From positions 1-64,000 of the forward strand of contig NZ_JBASBR010000002.1 of NCBI RefSeq assembly GCF_049651205.1: a DNA stretch of 64,000 bases. The letters run 5' to 3'. The position numbers and the translations under genes were made by a program. Below are positions 56,400 to 64,000 of the stretch, piece after piece. The notes under the pieces are model-generated. The model did not search any database. It was not told where the DNA came from and was given only the letters and a program-made list of their open reading frames with translations. Each line of letters starts with the position of its first letter. Positions within the stretch are counted from its first letter, which is position 1. The stretch comes from Castellaniella sp049651205 (GTDB lineage: Bacteria > Pseudomonadota > Gammaproteobacteria > Burkholderiales > Burkholderiaceae_B).

Positions 56400-56958
56400 T
56401 GGTCGGTAATCCCCATTATCGGCGTCTTGCTATCAAGCAGCAGCTCAGCCCATGTACACGGCCGTGTCCTTATTTTCCGGTCTCATCGCTGCGAGTGCAA
56501 GGGTCGCCATATAGCTGGATTTTTGTTATACCGCTCTTAAATTTTTTATCGCCAATACGGGCGGATGACTGGGGTGAGAGGAATAGGCAAATGGGGCGGC
56601 AGCGAAGAAGTTTGAAGGTAGCAGATCTTTTGGGGGATGATGGCGAGATGCTCGGTGAGCGGGGCGACCTTGGTCTTGCATTCGTCGCGGCACTGCATCG
56701 GGGACAGGAGGTCAGCGTGATAAGAAAGAGCCCGTTCCGTCGCCATGATGAGCGCGGATCAACGACTGTCGCGGAGGAGGACCAGGCGGCGGCGCGGCCC
56801 AGCGATGTCAACAACGTTCGCTCGCAGGCATGAGTTGTTGACAGTTTTTGTTGGGGTGCAGTGGAAAAGCTAGCAAAATAGCAGCTCATGCAATTGTTGA
56901 CATAGCCCTGGTACGCATAACCGTTTTAAAACCTACTTTATTGGTTTTTGTTGATACC
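56400..56958. other. Unexplained 560-bp stretch
   Basis: I see no gene I can support. Open frames on both strands are of shadow quality with no recognised motifs. Two TTGACA hexamers (56838 and 56897) lack matching -10 boxes at normal spacing. The composition is mixed, which suits decayed mobile-element sequence. Confidence 0.5.
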
Positions 56959-56990
56959 AAGCCCGCTATCCCTATGGGAGGCGGGCTTTT
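56959..56990 (+). terminator. Rho-independent terminator-like hairpin
   Basis: AAGCCCGC (56959-56966) pairs with GCGGGCTT (56981-56988) across a 14-base loop, followed by T-rich TTTTCTTT. The gene it served is no longer evident. Confidence 0.65.
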
Positions 56991-57029
56991 CTTTGGGTGC
57001 GCCCAGCATGGGCGTGCCGCGAATACCGG

Positions 57030-57146
57030 CTATAAATGCCGCTCCACATCTTGGCGTTGATGCAAGATGCGGATCACATCCAAGCGATCGACGTACATCA
57101 GGAAATAGATGACATGTGCGCCGCATAGACGCCAACAGGGCGCCAT
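57030..57146 (-). pseudogene. ParE/RelE toxin C-terminal remnant
   Basis: A 38-codon reading whose last 28 residues match the C-terminal end of ParE-family toxins: AHVIYFLMYVDRLDVIRIL followed by HQRQDVERHL. Intact ParE toxins are about 95-105 residues, so two thirds are missing, along with any ParD antitoxin. The break coincides with the left arm of the inverted repeat in front of imuA, suggesting loss by rearrangement at that site. Confidence 0.75.
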
Positions 57147-57181
57147 ACACTGTGTTTAAATACAGTATATGGCGCCCTGTT
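57134..57181. promoter_or_regulatory. LexA (SOS) box of imuA inside a 20-bp-arm inverted repeat
   Basis: CTGTGTTTAAATACAG (57150-57165) fits the proteobacterial SOS box CTGT-N8-ACAG exactly. It forms the centre of a larger inverted repeat with arms 57134-57153 and 57162-57181 that match at 19 of 20 positions. imuA starts 52 bp after the box. LexA control of imuAB-dnaE2 is established in many bacteria. Confidence 0.85.
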
Positions 57182-57217
57182 TTATGTCTGCGGGGCCCGC
57201 ATCAATCTTGATAGGGA

Positions 57218-58063
57218 ATGCCCGTGGCCCGTACTGGCTTGCGCCCAGAAACCATCCATCCATCCTTGTGGCGGGCGTCGCAGGTGGCGCGTGGCCTAGT
57301 GCCGGGGGTGGATACAGGCCATCCGGATTTGTCGGCCCAGTTGCCTGGGGGCGGCTGGCCGCCTGGCAGCCTCACCGAGATCCTGCTGCCGCAGCCCGGC
57401 ATTGGCGAGCTTCGTTTGTTGCAGCCGGTGCTGCGCCGCCCGATGGCGCGTGGCACGGTGGTGCTGGTGCAGCCGCCGCATATGTTGCAGCCTTTGGCGC
57501 TGTCCTGGTGGGGGGTGGATCCCGCTTGCGTGATCTGTGTGCGGGCCACCCGCCAGGCCGATGCCCTATGGGCTGCCGAGCAAGCCTTGCTGGCGGGCAC
57601 GTGTCAGTTGGTGCTGCTGTGGCCGCCAACGGCCGGCGCCAGGTCAACCGGGCGGGCAAAAGGTGTGTCTGATGCCGGGCAGCACAGGCAACTGCGGCCC
57701 GATGCCCTGCGGCGTCTGCATCTGGCTGCGCAAGCCGGATCCACCTTGTTTTTTCTGTTTCGGCCGCTGCGCGATGCAGTGCAGCCATCGCCTGCTCCGC
57801 TGCGTCTGGGGCTGGCGCCTGCCCGCGATGGCGTGCAAATCCGCTTTATCAAGCGCCGGGGGCCGGTGGCTGCCGCCCCGCTATTTGTGCCGCTGTGGCC
57901 GTCGCCAGCTTTGCTGGACGCCAGCCCGGTGCCCGGCGTCTCAAGCCCGGCTTCGCCAGCCGTTGCGTCTCAGTGGCGTGAAAGCCAGCCCCGCATAAAA
58001 CCACACGCCTTATACGGAAAACAGCATCGGCGGGCTTCTTCTTATGTCTATCAAAATAACTGA
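57218..58063 (+). CDS. imuA: Translesion-synthesis accessory protein ImuA
   Basis: A 281-residue RecA/SulA-related protein that supports ImuB and DnaE2 in damage-induced mutagenesis. Features are the opening TIHPSLWRASQVA, the GHPDLSAQLPGGGWPPGSLTEILL region and IRFIKRRGPV near the C-terminus. Residues after about 245 form a low-complexity extension that may be a changed end. The start is ATG 57218 with a weak AGGGA; GTG 57224 is an alternative. An SOS box precedes it. It is normally followed at once by imuB, but here hmgA follows. Confidence 0.87.
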   Translation: MPVARTGLRPETIHPSLWRASQVARGLVPGVDTGHPDLSAQLPGGGWPPGSLTEILLPQPGIGELRLLQPVLRRPMARGTVVLVQPPHMLQPLALSWWGVDPACVICVRATRQADALWAAEQALLAGTCQLVLLWPPTAGARSTGRAKGVSDAGQHRQLRPDALRRLHLAAQAGSTLFFLFRPLRDAVQPSPAPLRLGLAPARDGVQIRFIKRRGPVAAAPLFVPLWPSPALLDASPVPGVSSPASPAVASQWRESQPRIKPHALYGKQHRRASSYVYQNN

Positions 58064-58170
58064 TAAATAAAGCAGAAAATACGATTTCCCTCATGAGACA
58101 AGCCACCCCTAGAATGCATCCACGGGTCTGCATTTACCGGCGATAAGATTTTCCATCAGTGGAGAGAGAC

Positions 58171-59469
58171 ATGAGCACCAGTACACCCCTGGCATACATG
58201 AGCGGCTTTGGTAACGAGTTCTCAAGCGAATCGCTTCCCGGCGCACTGCCGGATCGCGGCAATTCGCCACAACGGGCACCGTATGGCCTGTATGCCGAAC
58301 AAATCAACGGCACCGCGTTTACGGTGTCTCGATCGGCCAACCGGCGATCCTGGTTGTACCGGATTCGCCCGGGGGCCACGCATGGTGCGTTTGCGCCCTC
58401 CAAGGCCGCCCCGCGCTGGCTGTCCAACTTTACGCAAACGCCCACGCCGCCCAACCGCATGCGCTGGGATCCCATCGCCTTGCCCGGCACAGAAGCCGCC
58501 GTGGATTTTATCGATGGCATGATGACAGTGGCCGGCAATGCAGGCTGCGGCATCCATGTGTACACGGCCAACCGCTCGATGGGCAAGCGGTATTTCTACA
58601 ACTCGGATGGCGAGCTGCTGATTGTGCCGCAACAAGGGCGGCTTACCGTGGTTACCGAGATGGGCATCATCGATGTTGAGCCCCAGGAAATCGTCGTCAT
58701 CCCCCGTGGGATCCGGTTTCAGGTGCAGTTGCCCGATGGCGTGGCGCGCGGCTTTGTGTGCGAAAACCCCGGTGCCCCGCTGCAGTTGCCCACGCTGGGG
58801 GTTATTGGCTCTAACGGCCTGGCACACCCGCGAGACTTTTTAACCCCCGTGGCCGCCTGGGAAGACACCGAGGGCGATTACGAGATTCTCACCAAGTTTG
58901 ATGGGCACTTCTGGACAGCAAAGTCGGATCACTCGCCTTGCGATGTGGTGGCCTGGCATGGCACGCATGCGCCCTACAAGTATGATCTGCGCAAGTTCAA
59001 TGTCACCGGCTTTATCAGCTACGACCACCCCGATCCCTGCATGAACCTGGTGCTGCATTCTCCCAGTGCCACGCCGGGGGTGGATACCCTGGATTTCATT
59101 GCCTTTGCCCCGCGCGTGCTGGCCATGCAAGACACGTTTCGTCCGCCCTGGTTCCACCGCAATATAGCGGGCGAGTTCATGGGCAACCTGCACGGGCAGT
59201 ACGACGCCAAGGCAGGCGGATTTGGGCCGGGCAGCATGTCCATCCACAACACGATGACGGCCCACGGGCCTGATGCCGCAACCTTCGAGAAAGCCAGCGC
59301 GGCCGACACCCGCAAGCCTGATTACATCGAAGACACCATGGCCATCATGTTTGAAACCCCGGTAATCATCCATGCCACCGAGCAAGCCTTGCAGTCGCCG
59401 CACCGGCAAATGGATTACCCGGATGTCTGGAAAGGCCTGAGAAAGTACTTCAACCCTGGGCAGCGTTAA
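58171..59469 (+). CDS. hmgA: Homogentisate 1,2-dioxygenase
   Basis: A 432-residue Fe(II) dioxygenase that opens the homogentisate ring to maleylacetoacetate in tyrosine/phenylalanine breakdown. The opening YMSGFGNEFSSE is highly characteristic. The iron ligands are visible as H and E in PPWFHRNIAGEFMG and H in NTMTAHGPD. ATG 58171 has GGAGAGAG upstream. The usual partner fahA (fumarylacetoacetase) is not adjacent. Its 3' end overlaps the convergent MFS gene by 20 bp. Confidence 0.97.
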   Translation: MSTSTPLAYMSGFGNEFSSESLPGALPDRGNSPQRAPYGLYAEQINGTAFTVSRSANRRSWLYRIRPGATHGAFAPSKAAPRWLSNFTQTPTPPNRMRWDPIALPGTEAAVDFIDGMMTVAGNAGCGIHVYTANRSMGKRYFYNSDGELLIVPQQGRLTVVTEMGIIDVEPQEIVVIPRGIRFQVQLPDGVARGFVCENPGAPLQLPTLGVIGSNGLAHPRDFLTPVAAWEDTEGDYEILTKFDGHFWTAKSDHSPCDVVAWHGTHAPYKYDLRKFNVTGFISYDHPDPCMNLVLHSPSATPGVDTLDFIAFAPRVLAMQDTFRPPWFHRNIAGEFMGNLHGQYDAKAGGFGPGSMSIHNTMTAHGPDAATFEKASAADTRKPDYIEDTMAIMFETPVIIHATEQALQSPHRQMDYPDVWKGLRKYFNPGQR

Positions 59470-60664
59470 GCCTTGGCTTACGCCGAATCATCAGGGCGAT
59501 AATCGCCAGGGCACAAAACCCCGCTGCTGCGCCAAACGTGGCAGCGGGCCCGATGCGATCCCACAGCAGGCCTGCAATCACGCTGGCAAAAAGAGTGGCC
59601 ACGCCGCACACCAGGTTAAAAAAACCAAAGGCGGTGCCGCGCAAATCGCCCGGTGCGGCATCGGCCACCATCGCGGCCAAAAGCCCCTGGGTAAGCCCCA
59701 GATGCAGGCCCCACAGCGCCATGCCTAAAAAGACGGCCCACCAGGTGGATACGGTGGCCAGTAGAAGGTCGGCGGCGGCCAGCACGGCCAGCCCAATGAT
59801 CAACAGTGCGCGGCGGCTGACGTGGTCGGCAAGCCGGCCGCACGGATACGCCGACAGCGAAAACGCCAGGTTCATCACCACCAGTGTCAAAGGCACCAGT
59901 GCGATGATGATGCCCACGTGTTGCGCCTGCAAAACCAGAAAGGCTTCGCTGAAACGCGCCAGGGTAATCAAGGCCCCAATGCCCGCCACCCACCAGTAGG
60001 CGCGGTTTAGCCGGCGCAGGTTTTCGCGGCGGATGGGGTTGGTGCGCGGCTTGACGCCTGTTTGTGCCTGGGGGGGCTCTTTTAGCCCAAAGGCCAGCAA
60101 CGCAATACTGGCGGCAGCCGGGATCACAGCCACCCAAAACGCGGCCTGAAACTGGTCGGCCCACAGCAGCATCAGCCCCACGGCCAGCAGCGGCCCCAGT
60201 GTGGCGCCCACGGCATCCAGTGCCTGACGCAACCCAAACGCGGCGCCGCGATACTCGGGTGGGGTTAAATCGGCCACCAGCGCATCGCGTGGGGCGCCCC
60301 GTACCCCTTTGCCTACGCGATCCAGCATGCGGGCGGCAAACACCACGCCCAAGGTTGGCGCCAGTGCAAACAAAGGTTTGGTCAGGGCGGCCAGGCCATA
60401 GCCAAACACGGCCAGGCCTTTGCGCTTGCCCAGAAAATCGCTGAGCACGCCGGAAAACACCTTGACGATCAGTGCCGTGGCCTCGGCCAGGCCCTCGATC
60501 CATCCCACTTGCAGCGCGCTGGCCCCCAGCACGGTAACCATAAACATGGGCAGCAGGCTGTGGATGAGCTCTGAGGAGGTGTCCATCAGCAGGCTGACGA
60601 AACCTAAAACCCAGACCCCTCGAGGGAGCGTGTCGCGGGGTTGCGCGGGGCTTGGTTTAAGCAT
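59450..60664 (-). CDS. MFS transporter
   Basis: A 404-residue major facilitator protein with 12 hydrophobic segments. The helix 2-3 loop reads VLSDFLGKRKGLAVFGYGLA and LDRVGKGVRGAPRDALVAD follows helix 4. It is convergent with hmgA and overlaps it by 20 bp. A role in export or uptake of aromatic catabolites is possible but unproven. The 271 bp between its start and the next gene (60665-60935) contain no gene I recognise; a short reading ends at 60893. Confidence 0.88.
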   Translation of the reverse strand: MLKPSPAQPRDTLPRGVWVLGFVSLLMDTSSELIHSLLPMFMVTVLGASALQVGWIEGLAEATALIVKVFSGVLSDFLGKRKGLAVFGYGLAALTKPLFALAPTLGVVFAARMLDRVGKGVRGAPRDALVADLTPPEYRGAAFGLRQALDAVGATLGPLLAVGLMLLWADQFQAAFWVAVIPAAASIALLAFGLKEPPQAQTGVKPRTNPIRRENLRRLNRAYWWVAGIGALITLARFSEAFLVLQAQHVGIIIALVPLTLVVMNLAFSLSAYPCGRLADHVSRRALLIIGLAVLAAADLLLATVSTWWAVFLGMALWGLHLGLTQGLLAAMVADAAPGDLRGTAFGFFNLVCGVATLFASVIAGLLWDRIGPAATFGAAAGFCALAIIALMIRRKPRLNAAQG

Positions 60665-60935
60665 GAAAGGTTTCCAGGTTTCACCAGCAGGTTGGTTTTA
60701 CGGCAGTTTAATCTCGGATCAGCCTTCGTCGTCGTGCGCGACAGTGCGCAATCGGGAGACTACGCATCAATGTTTAGATGAGACTGAGGTGGACATGAAT
60801 CTCACGGGGTGCGAGACAGTGGTGATGTCCATGCACTATCTTGATAACAGAGTCGCGCGGGTGCGGGATGTGGCTGCGTTAGCGGCGAAGTAGCAGTTGG
60901 TGATTCGGAGTGTCCCGTTCTATGGGGGTGGCAGT

Positions 60936-62048
60936 ATGTCAAAGTTGACACCTGCGGCAGTGCGGAGACGCGCCACCGCACCGGCTGGCTATGCCAGTAT
61001 TCATGGCGGTATCGTGGAGTTGCTGGATACTGCGCGCCAAACTGCAGCGCGTAGTGTCAATGCGCTGATGACGGCCAGCTATTGGGAGGTTGGCCGCCGG
61101 ATTGTCGAGGCCGAGCAGAAAGGCCGGCGCCGGGCCGGTTACGGTGAGCGGTTGATCGAGAGGCTGTCGACCGACCTCACCGCCCGGTTTGGGCGTGGGT
61201 TCAGCCCGGACAATTTGGAAAATATGCGGTGCTTCTTTCTCGCGTATCCATTGTCCTCAATTTCCGAGACACTGTCTCGGAAATTCAACCTTTCCGAGTT
61301 GGCTCAAGCCTTTACGCTGCCATGGTCGGCTTATGTTCGGCTTCTGTCAGTCAAGGACGGCCATGCGCGTCGATTTTACGAGGCCGAGGCGCTGCGCGGG
61401 GGCTGGAGCGTGCGCCAGCTCGACCGGCAGATCGAAAGCCAGTTCTATGAGCGTACGGCCTTGTCCAAGGAAAAGGCAGCGATGCTGGCCAAAGGGGGCG
61501 TGCCGTGGCCTGAGGACGTCGTCACCCCTGATGATGCAATCAAAGATCCGTATGTGTTGGAGTTCCTCGACCTCAAAGATGAATATTCTGAATCCGATCT
61601 GGAAGCAGCCTTGGTTCGGCGGTTGGAAGACTTCCTGCTGGAGTTAGGCGAAGGGTTCACCTTTGTCGGGCGACAGCGCCGATTGCGGATCGATCAGACT
61701 TGGTATCGAGTGGATCTGCTGTTCTTCCATCGTAAGTTGCGATGTATGGTAATCATCGATCTAAAGCTAGGTAGTCTGACCCATGCTGATGTGGGTCAGA
61801 TGCACATGTATTGCAACTATGCAAAGGAACATTGGGCGTACCCGGATGAGAATCCGCCGGTAGGTTTGATCTTGTGTGCTGATAAGGGCTATGCCTTGGC
61901 GCGGTATGCGTTGGATGGTTTACCGACCAAGGTGATGGCAGCCAACTATCGGATGATATTGCCTGATGCTAAGTTGCTGCAAAAAGAGCTGGAGAATACG
62001 CGACGTCTGCTCGAATCCCGTGGAGCACGATCTATCGAGATGAAATAA
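60936..62048 (+). CDS. YhcG/DUF1016 PDDEXK-nuclease-domain protein
   Basis: A 370-residue protein. The N-terminal DUF1016 domain (about 15-170) has ASYWEVGRRIVEAEQKG, YGERLIERLS and FSPDNLENMR. The C-terminal domain is a PDDEXK nuclease: catalytic VDLLFFHRKLRCMVIIDLK supplies D and DxK, and MHMYCNYAKEHW follows. Members occur in defence islands and near restriction systems and mobile elements. I chose ATG 60936 with GGGGGTGG upstream; a GTG/ATG reading from 60897 adds 13 poor residues. It ends just before the imuB SOS box. It was probably inserted between imuA and imuB. Confidence 0.9.
   Translation: MSKLTPAAVRRRATAPAGYASIHGGIVELLDTARQTAARSVNALMTASYWEVGRRIVEAEQKGRRRAGYGERLIERLSTDLTARFGRGFSPDNLENMRCFFLAYPLSSISETLSRKFNLSELAQAFTLPWSAYVRLLSVKDGHARRFYEAEALRGGWSVRQLDRQIESQFYERTALSKEKAAMLAKGGVPWPEDVVTPDDAIKDPYVLEFLDLKDEYSESDLEAALVRRLEDFLLELGEGFTFVGRQRRLRIDQTWYRVDLLFFHRKLRCMVIIDLKLGSLTHADVGQMHMYCNYAKEHWAYPDENPPVGLILCADKGYALARYALDGLPTKVMAANYRMILPDAKLLQKELENTRRLLESRGARSIEMK
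61259..61285. repeat. 13-bp-arm perfect palindrome inside the DUF1016 gene
   Basis: Arms 61259-61271 and 61273-61285 are exact reverse complements around a single central C. The sequence falls in the linker between the two conserved regions of the N-terminal domain, where length and sequence vary among relatives. Confidence 0.8.
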
Positions 62049-62050
62049 GA

Positions 62051-62072
62051 CTGTATGTTTAACCAGTATAAT
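62051..62072 (+). promoter_or_regulatory. Second LexA (SOS) box with overlapping TATAAT, before imuB
   Basis: CTGTATGTTTAACCAG (62051-62066) fits CTG-N10-CAG, one base off CTGT-N8-ACAG. A perfect TATAAT (62067-62072) abuts it, so bound LexA would block the promoter. imuB starts about 67 bp later. Confidence 0.75.
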
Positions 62073-62138
62073 TAAATATCCTGCTCGTCTGGCCGGCCTT
62101 GCCTGGCCGGAGGGCGCGATATTTATTTGGCTTTCATC

Positions 62139-63584
62139 ATGTCTGTCTGGATAGGCGTGTACGCGCCTGCGGGCGCCCAGGGTCTGGCCAGCGCCCTGCG
62201 GCGTTTTACCCCTGATCTGGCCCTGGCGCCAGAGTCTGTCATCTTGCTGGATGTCAGCGCTAGCCTGCGGCTGTTTGGCGGCATCCGGGCCCTGCGGGCA
62301 CAGGTGCGGCAGGCGGTGGGTGGCCGGCCTTCAGGCCCAATCGTGTCCGTGGCGGCCAGTGGCCCGGCGGCCTGGATGCTGGCGCGTAGCGGGCGGGGGG
62401 GCAGCGCCTTAAGCGCCCGGGCCTTGCAGCGGGTGCTGCAGCGCATGCCGCTGGCGGTGGCACCACCCGCCCGGCCGTTTCTGGATTGGTTTCAAGAACT
62501 TGGCTGCACCACCTTGGCCGATCTTCAGCGCCTGCCGCGTGTGGGGCTTAAAAAACGCTGCGGGCCGGCTCTGCTGGATTGGCTCGATCAATTGCAGCAG
62601 GGCCTCCACTATGCCTTTAGCGCGCCACCCCTGGTGTTTCAGGCAGGGATCGAGCTGCCCGATCACACCGAGCACACGCCCGCCTTGCAGTGGGCCGTAC
62701 GGCACCTGATCCAGCAGTTGTGCCAATGGCTGGTGGCGCACCAACTGGACGCCACCACACTGACGCTGCTGCTGGCGCATGATCGGCACGCTGCCTTTTT
62801 GGCAGAAGCCACCGGGCAAGGGCCTCAAGGCGTGGTGGGTGCGTCGGTTGCTGCCGGTGCAGGCAGTGACGTATATGGCTGTGTCGACGATGCTAAAAAT
62901 ACCCGCCTGGATATCGTTCTGGGTGTGCCCACGCACCAGGCCGATACCTTGATCCGCCTGGCGCAAGAGCACCTTAACCGGCTGGTGCTGCGGGCCTCGG
63001 TGATTGCTGTTTCTTTGCGCGTCTCGCAATGGCAGGCGGCGCAAACCCCCAGCCTGCAGCTGTTTCCAGAGCCCGGCGGGTCTCCGCAAGATCACGCCCG
63101 CCTGCTGGCACTTCTGGCCGCCCGGCTGGGTGCCGACAACATCCAGCGGCCCGTGCTGGTGGCCGACCACCGGCCCGAGGTCGCGGCCTGCTGGATACCT
63201 GTTGGGGCTGCAGCCGGTGCAGCGGCTGCGCAGTCTGCAAAAGCGCGAGCGTTGGTAGGCGTGTCAACGGTATCAGGGGCCACGGGGCAGAGGGGCGACG
63301 GGCTATCCGCAGCCAGCGACACCGCTCGCATCCCGCCGCCCTTGCCGCGCCCGGCCTGGCTGCTGGCGCAGCCGCTGGGGCTCAGGGTGCACCAGCATCG
63401 GCCCTTTTATGGCACGCCTTTGCGGCTGGTGTCCGCACCCGAGCGCCTGGCGTGCGGCTGGCAAGACGGCTACCCCGTGGCGCGCGACTACTTTGTGGCC
63501 GAAGACGATACCGGAATCTGCTACTGGATTTTCCGGCAGGGTGGGGCACAGCCGCAGTGGTTTTTGCACGGGCTTTTTGCCTGA
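62139..63584 (+). CDS. imuB: ImuB, Y-family polymerase-like mutasome protein
   Basis: A 481-residue DinB/UmuC-superfamily protein without full polymerase activity, which links DnaE2 to the sliding clamp. Seen are the opening MSVWIGVYAPAG, LLDVSASLRLFGG, and the HhH region FQELGCTTLADLQRLPRVGLKKR. The three acidic catalytic residues of true Y-family polymerases are not all evident, as known for ImuB. ATG 62139 begins the conserved N-terminus. dnaE2 follows 79 bp later. Confidence 0.9.
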   Translation: MSVWIGVYAPAGAQGLASALRRFTPDLALAPESVILLDVSASLRLFGGIRALRAQVRQAVGGRPSGPIVSVAASGPAAWMLARSGRGGSALSARALQRVLQRMPLAVAPPARPFLDWFQELGCTTLADLQRLPRVGLKKRCGPALLDWLDQLQQGLHYAFSAPPLVFQAGIELPDHTEHTPALQWAVRHLIQQLCQWLVAHQLDATTLTLLLAHDRHAAFLAEATGQGPQGVVGASVAAGAGSDVYGCVDDAKNTRLDIVLGVPTHQADTLIRLAQEHLNRLVLRASVIAVSLRVSQWQAAQTPSLQLFPEPGGSPQDHARLLALLAARLGADNIQRPVLVADHRPEVAACWIPVGAAAGAAAAQSAKARALVGVSTVSGATGQRGDGLSAASDTARIPPPLPRPAWLLAQPLGLRVHQHRPFYGTPLRLVSAPERLACGWQDGYPVARDYFVAEDDTGICYWIFRQGGAQPQWFLHGLFA

Positions 63585-63663
63585 TCCGGCAGGTGCCAAT
63601 GCAATTTCCGAGCCTTGTTTCCGCCTGCTTGCCAGGTTTTAAATCAGCCCTTGATCCACACGC

Positions 63664-64000
63664 ATGAATAACGACTCCCAACCTCCGGATCCCGAGCACA
63701 CAGGATCAGACCATCCAGACCCCAACCAGGGCCTGCCGGAATACGCAGAGCTGCTGTGCGTCAGCGATTTCTCGTTTCTAACCGGGGCATCCAGCGCCGA
63801 AGAACTGGTGCAGCGCGCCGCCAGGCTGGGTTATGCCGCCTTGGCCATCACCGATGAGGCCACGCTGGCCGGCGTGGTGCGCGCGCACGTGGCTGCCAAG
63901 AAGGCAGGGCTGCCGCTGATCATTGGCGCCACCTTCGCAATGACACCTTCCACCGATCCCATCCCCCCGCCCACCCTTACTTTCCTGGCCCAGCACCGCG
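63664..64000 (+). CDS. dnaE2: Error-prone DNA polymerase DnaE2, 5' part only
   Basis: The first 112 residues of DnaE2 run off the right edge. After a proline-rich leader of about 25 residues, YAELLCVSDFSFLTGASSAEEL and YAALAITDEATLAG mark the N-terminal PHP domain of DnaE-type polymerases. With imuA and imuB it forms the SOS-induced translesion mutasome. The full gene should be over 1,000 codons long. Confidence 0.93.
   Translation, partial: MNNDSQPPDPEHTGSDHPDPNQGLPEYAELLCVSDFSFLTGASSAEELVQRAARLGYAALAITDEATLAGVVRAHVAAKKAGLPLIIGATFAMTPSTDPIPPPTLTFLAQHR

Noticed and set aside
56399..56833. Plus-strand open frame of 144 codons in the island
   Set aside because: No motif, and its first part is antisense to nothing coherent; overlapping minus-strand frames are equally long. 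Left as unexplained sequence.
49850..57150. Direct-repeat attachment sites or a tRNA target for the island
   Set aside because: I looked for copies of the ssb 3' sequence and palindrome near the right end and for tRNA-like sequence and found none by eye.
60420..60893. 157-codon plus-strand frame before the DUF1016 gene
   Set aside because: Its first half is antisense to the MFS gene; only a short downstream tail is outside it and it shows no family.

Overview
The window is a high-GC chromosomal segment from a betaproteobacterium, most likely Burkholderiales/Alcaligenaceae (Bordetella, Achromobacter or Pusillimonas relatives). The reasons are a System II cytochrome c maturation pair (ResB/ResC) beside cytochrome c4, a Mg-type HemB, a tctCBA-tctDE tricarboxylate system, the lptM-lysA pair, and an SOS mutasome of the imuA-imuB-dnaE2 type. 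This placement is inference from protein families; no search could be run.

Layout. 1-8.3 kb: Nif3-like protein, a membrane-anchored DegS-like protease, hemB, engB, cytochrome c4 and resBC. 8.4-19.9 kb: a degenerate GGDEF/EAL membrane protein, lysA-lptM-mrcA on the minus strand, then aroK-aroB-dgt-CoA transferase on the plus strand. 19.9-28.1 kb: the tct transporter and its two-component system, then uvrA. 28.2-29.4 kb: an MFS gene. 29.4-43.3 kb: a catabolic and uptake island with a ComB-like phosphatase, a kinase-DUF6285 fusion, SDRs, an ACAD10/11-like dehydrogenase, a thiolase, a complete Liv ABC transporter, an acyl-CoA synthetase and a TetR regulator. Its enzyme set matches the logic of levulinate/4-hydroxyacid (lva) catabolism. 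43.3-49.0 kb: a dipeptide-type ABC transporter. 49.4 kb: ssb.

49.9-57.1 kb is a visibly AT-richer accessory island directly downstream of the ssb terminator. It holds a tyrosine recombinase interrupted by one in-frame TAG codon, a small overlapping ORF, and then three same-strand genes: an OLD-like ATPase with a TOPRIM-like C-terminus, a ParB/Srx-like protein, and a D12-class DNA adenine methylase. I regard this trio as a candidate uncharacterised anti-phage or genome-maintenance system. Two tiny overlapping membrane-protein genes, an unexplained stretch and a 38-codon ParE toxin remnant follow.

57.1-64 kb holds the SOS mutasome. imuA is separated from imuB and dnaE2 by about 4 kb carrying hmgA, an MFS transporter and a YhcG/DUF1016 PDDEXK protein. 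A LexA-box-like site lies before imuA and another before imuB, so both halves probably stay under SOS control. dnaE2 runs off the right edge of the window.
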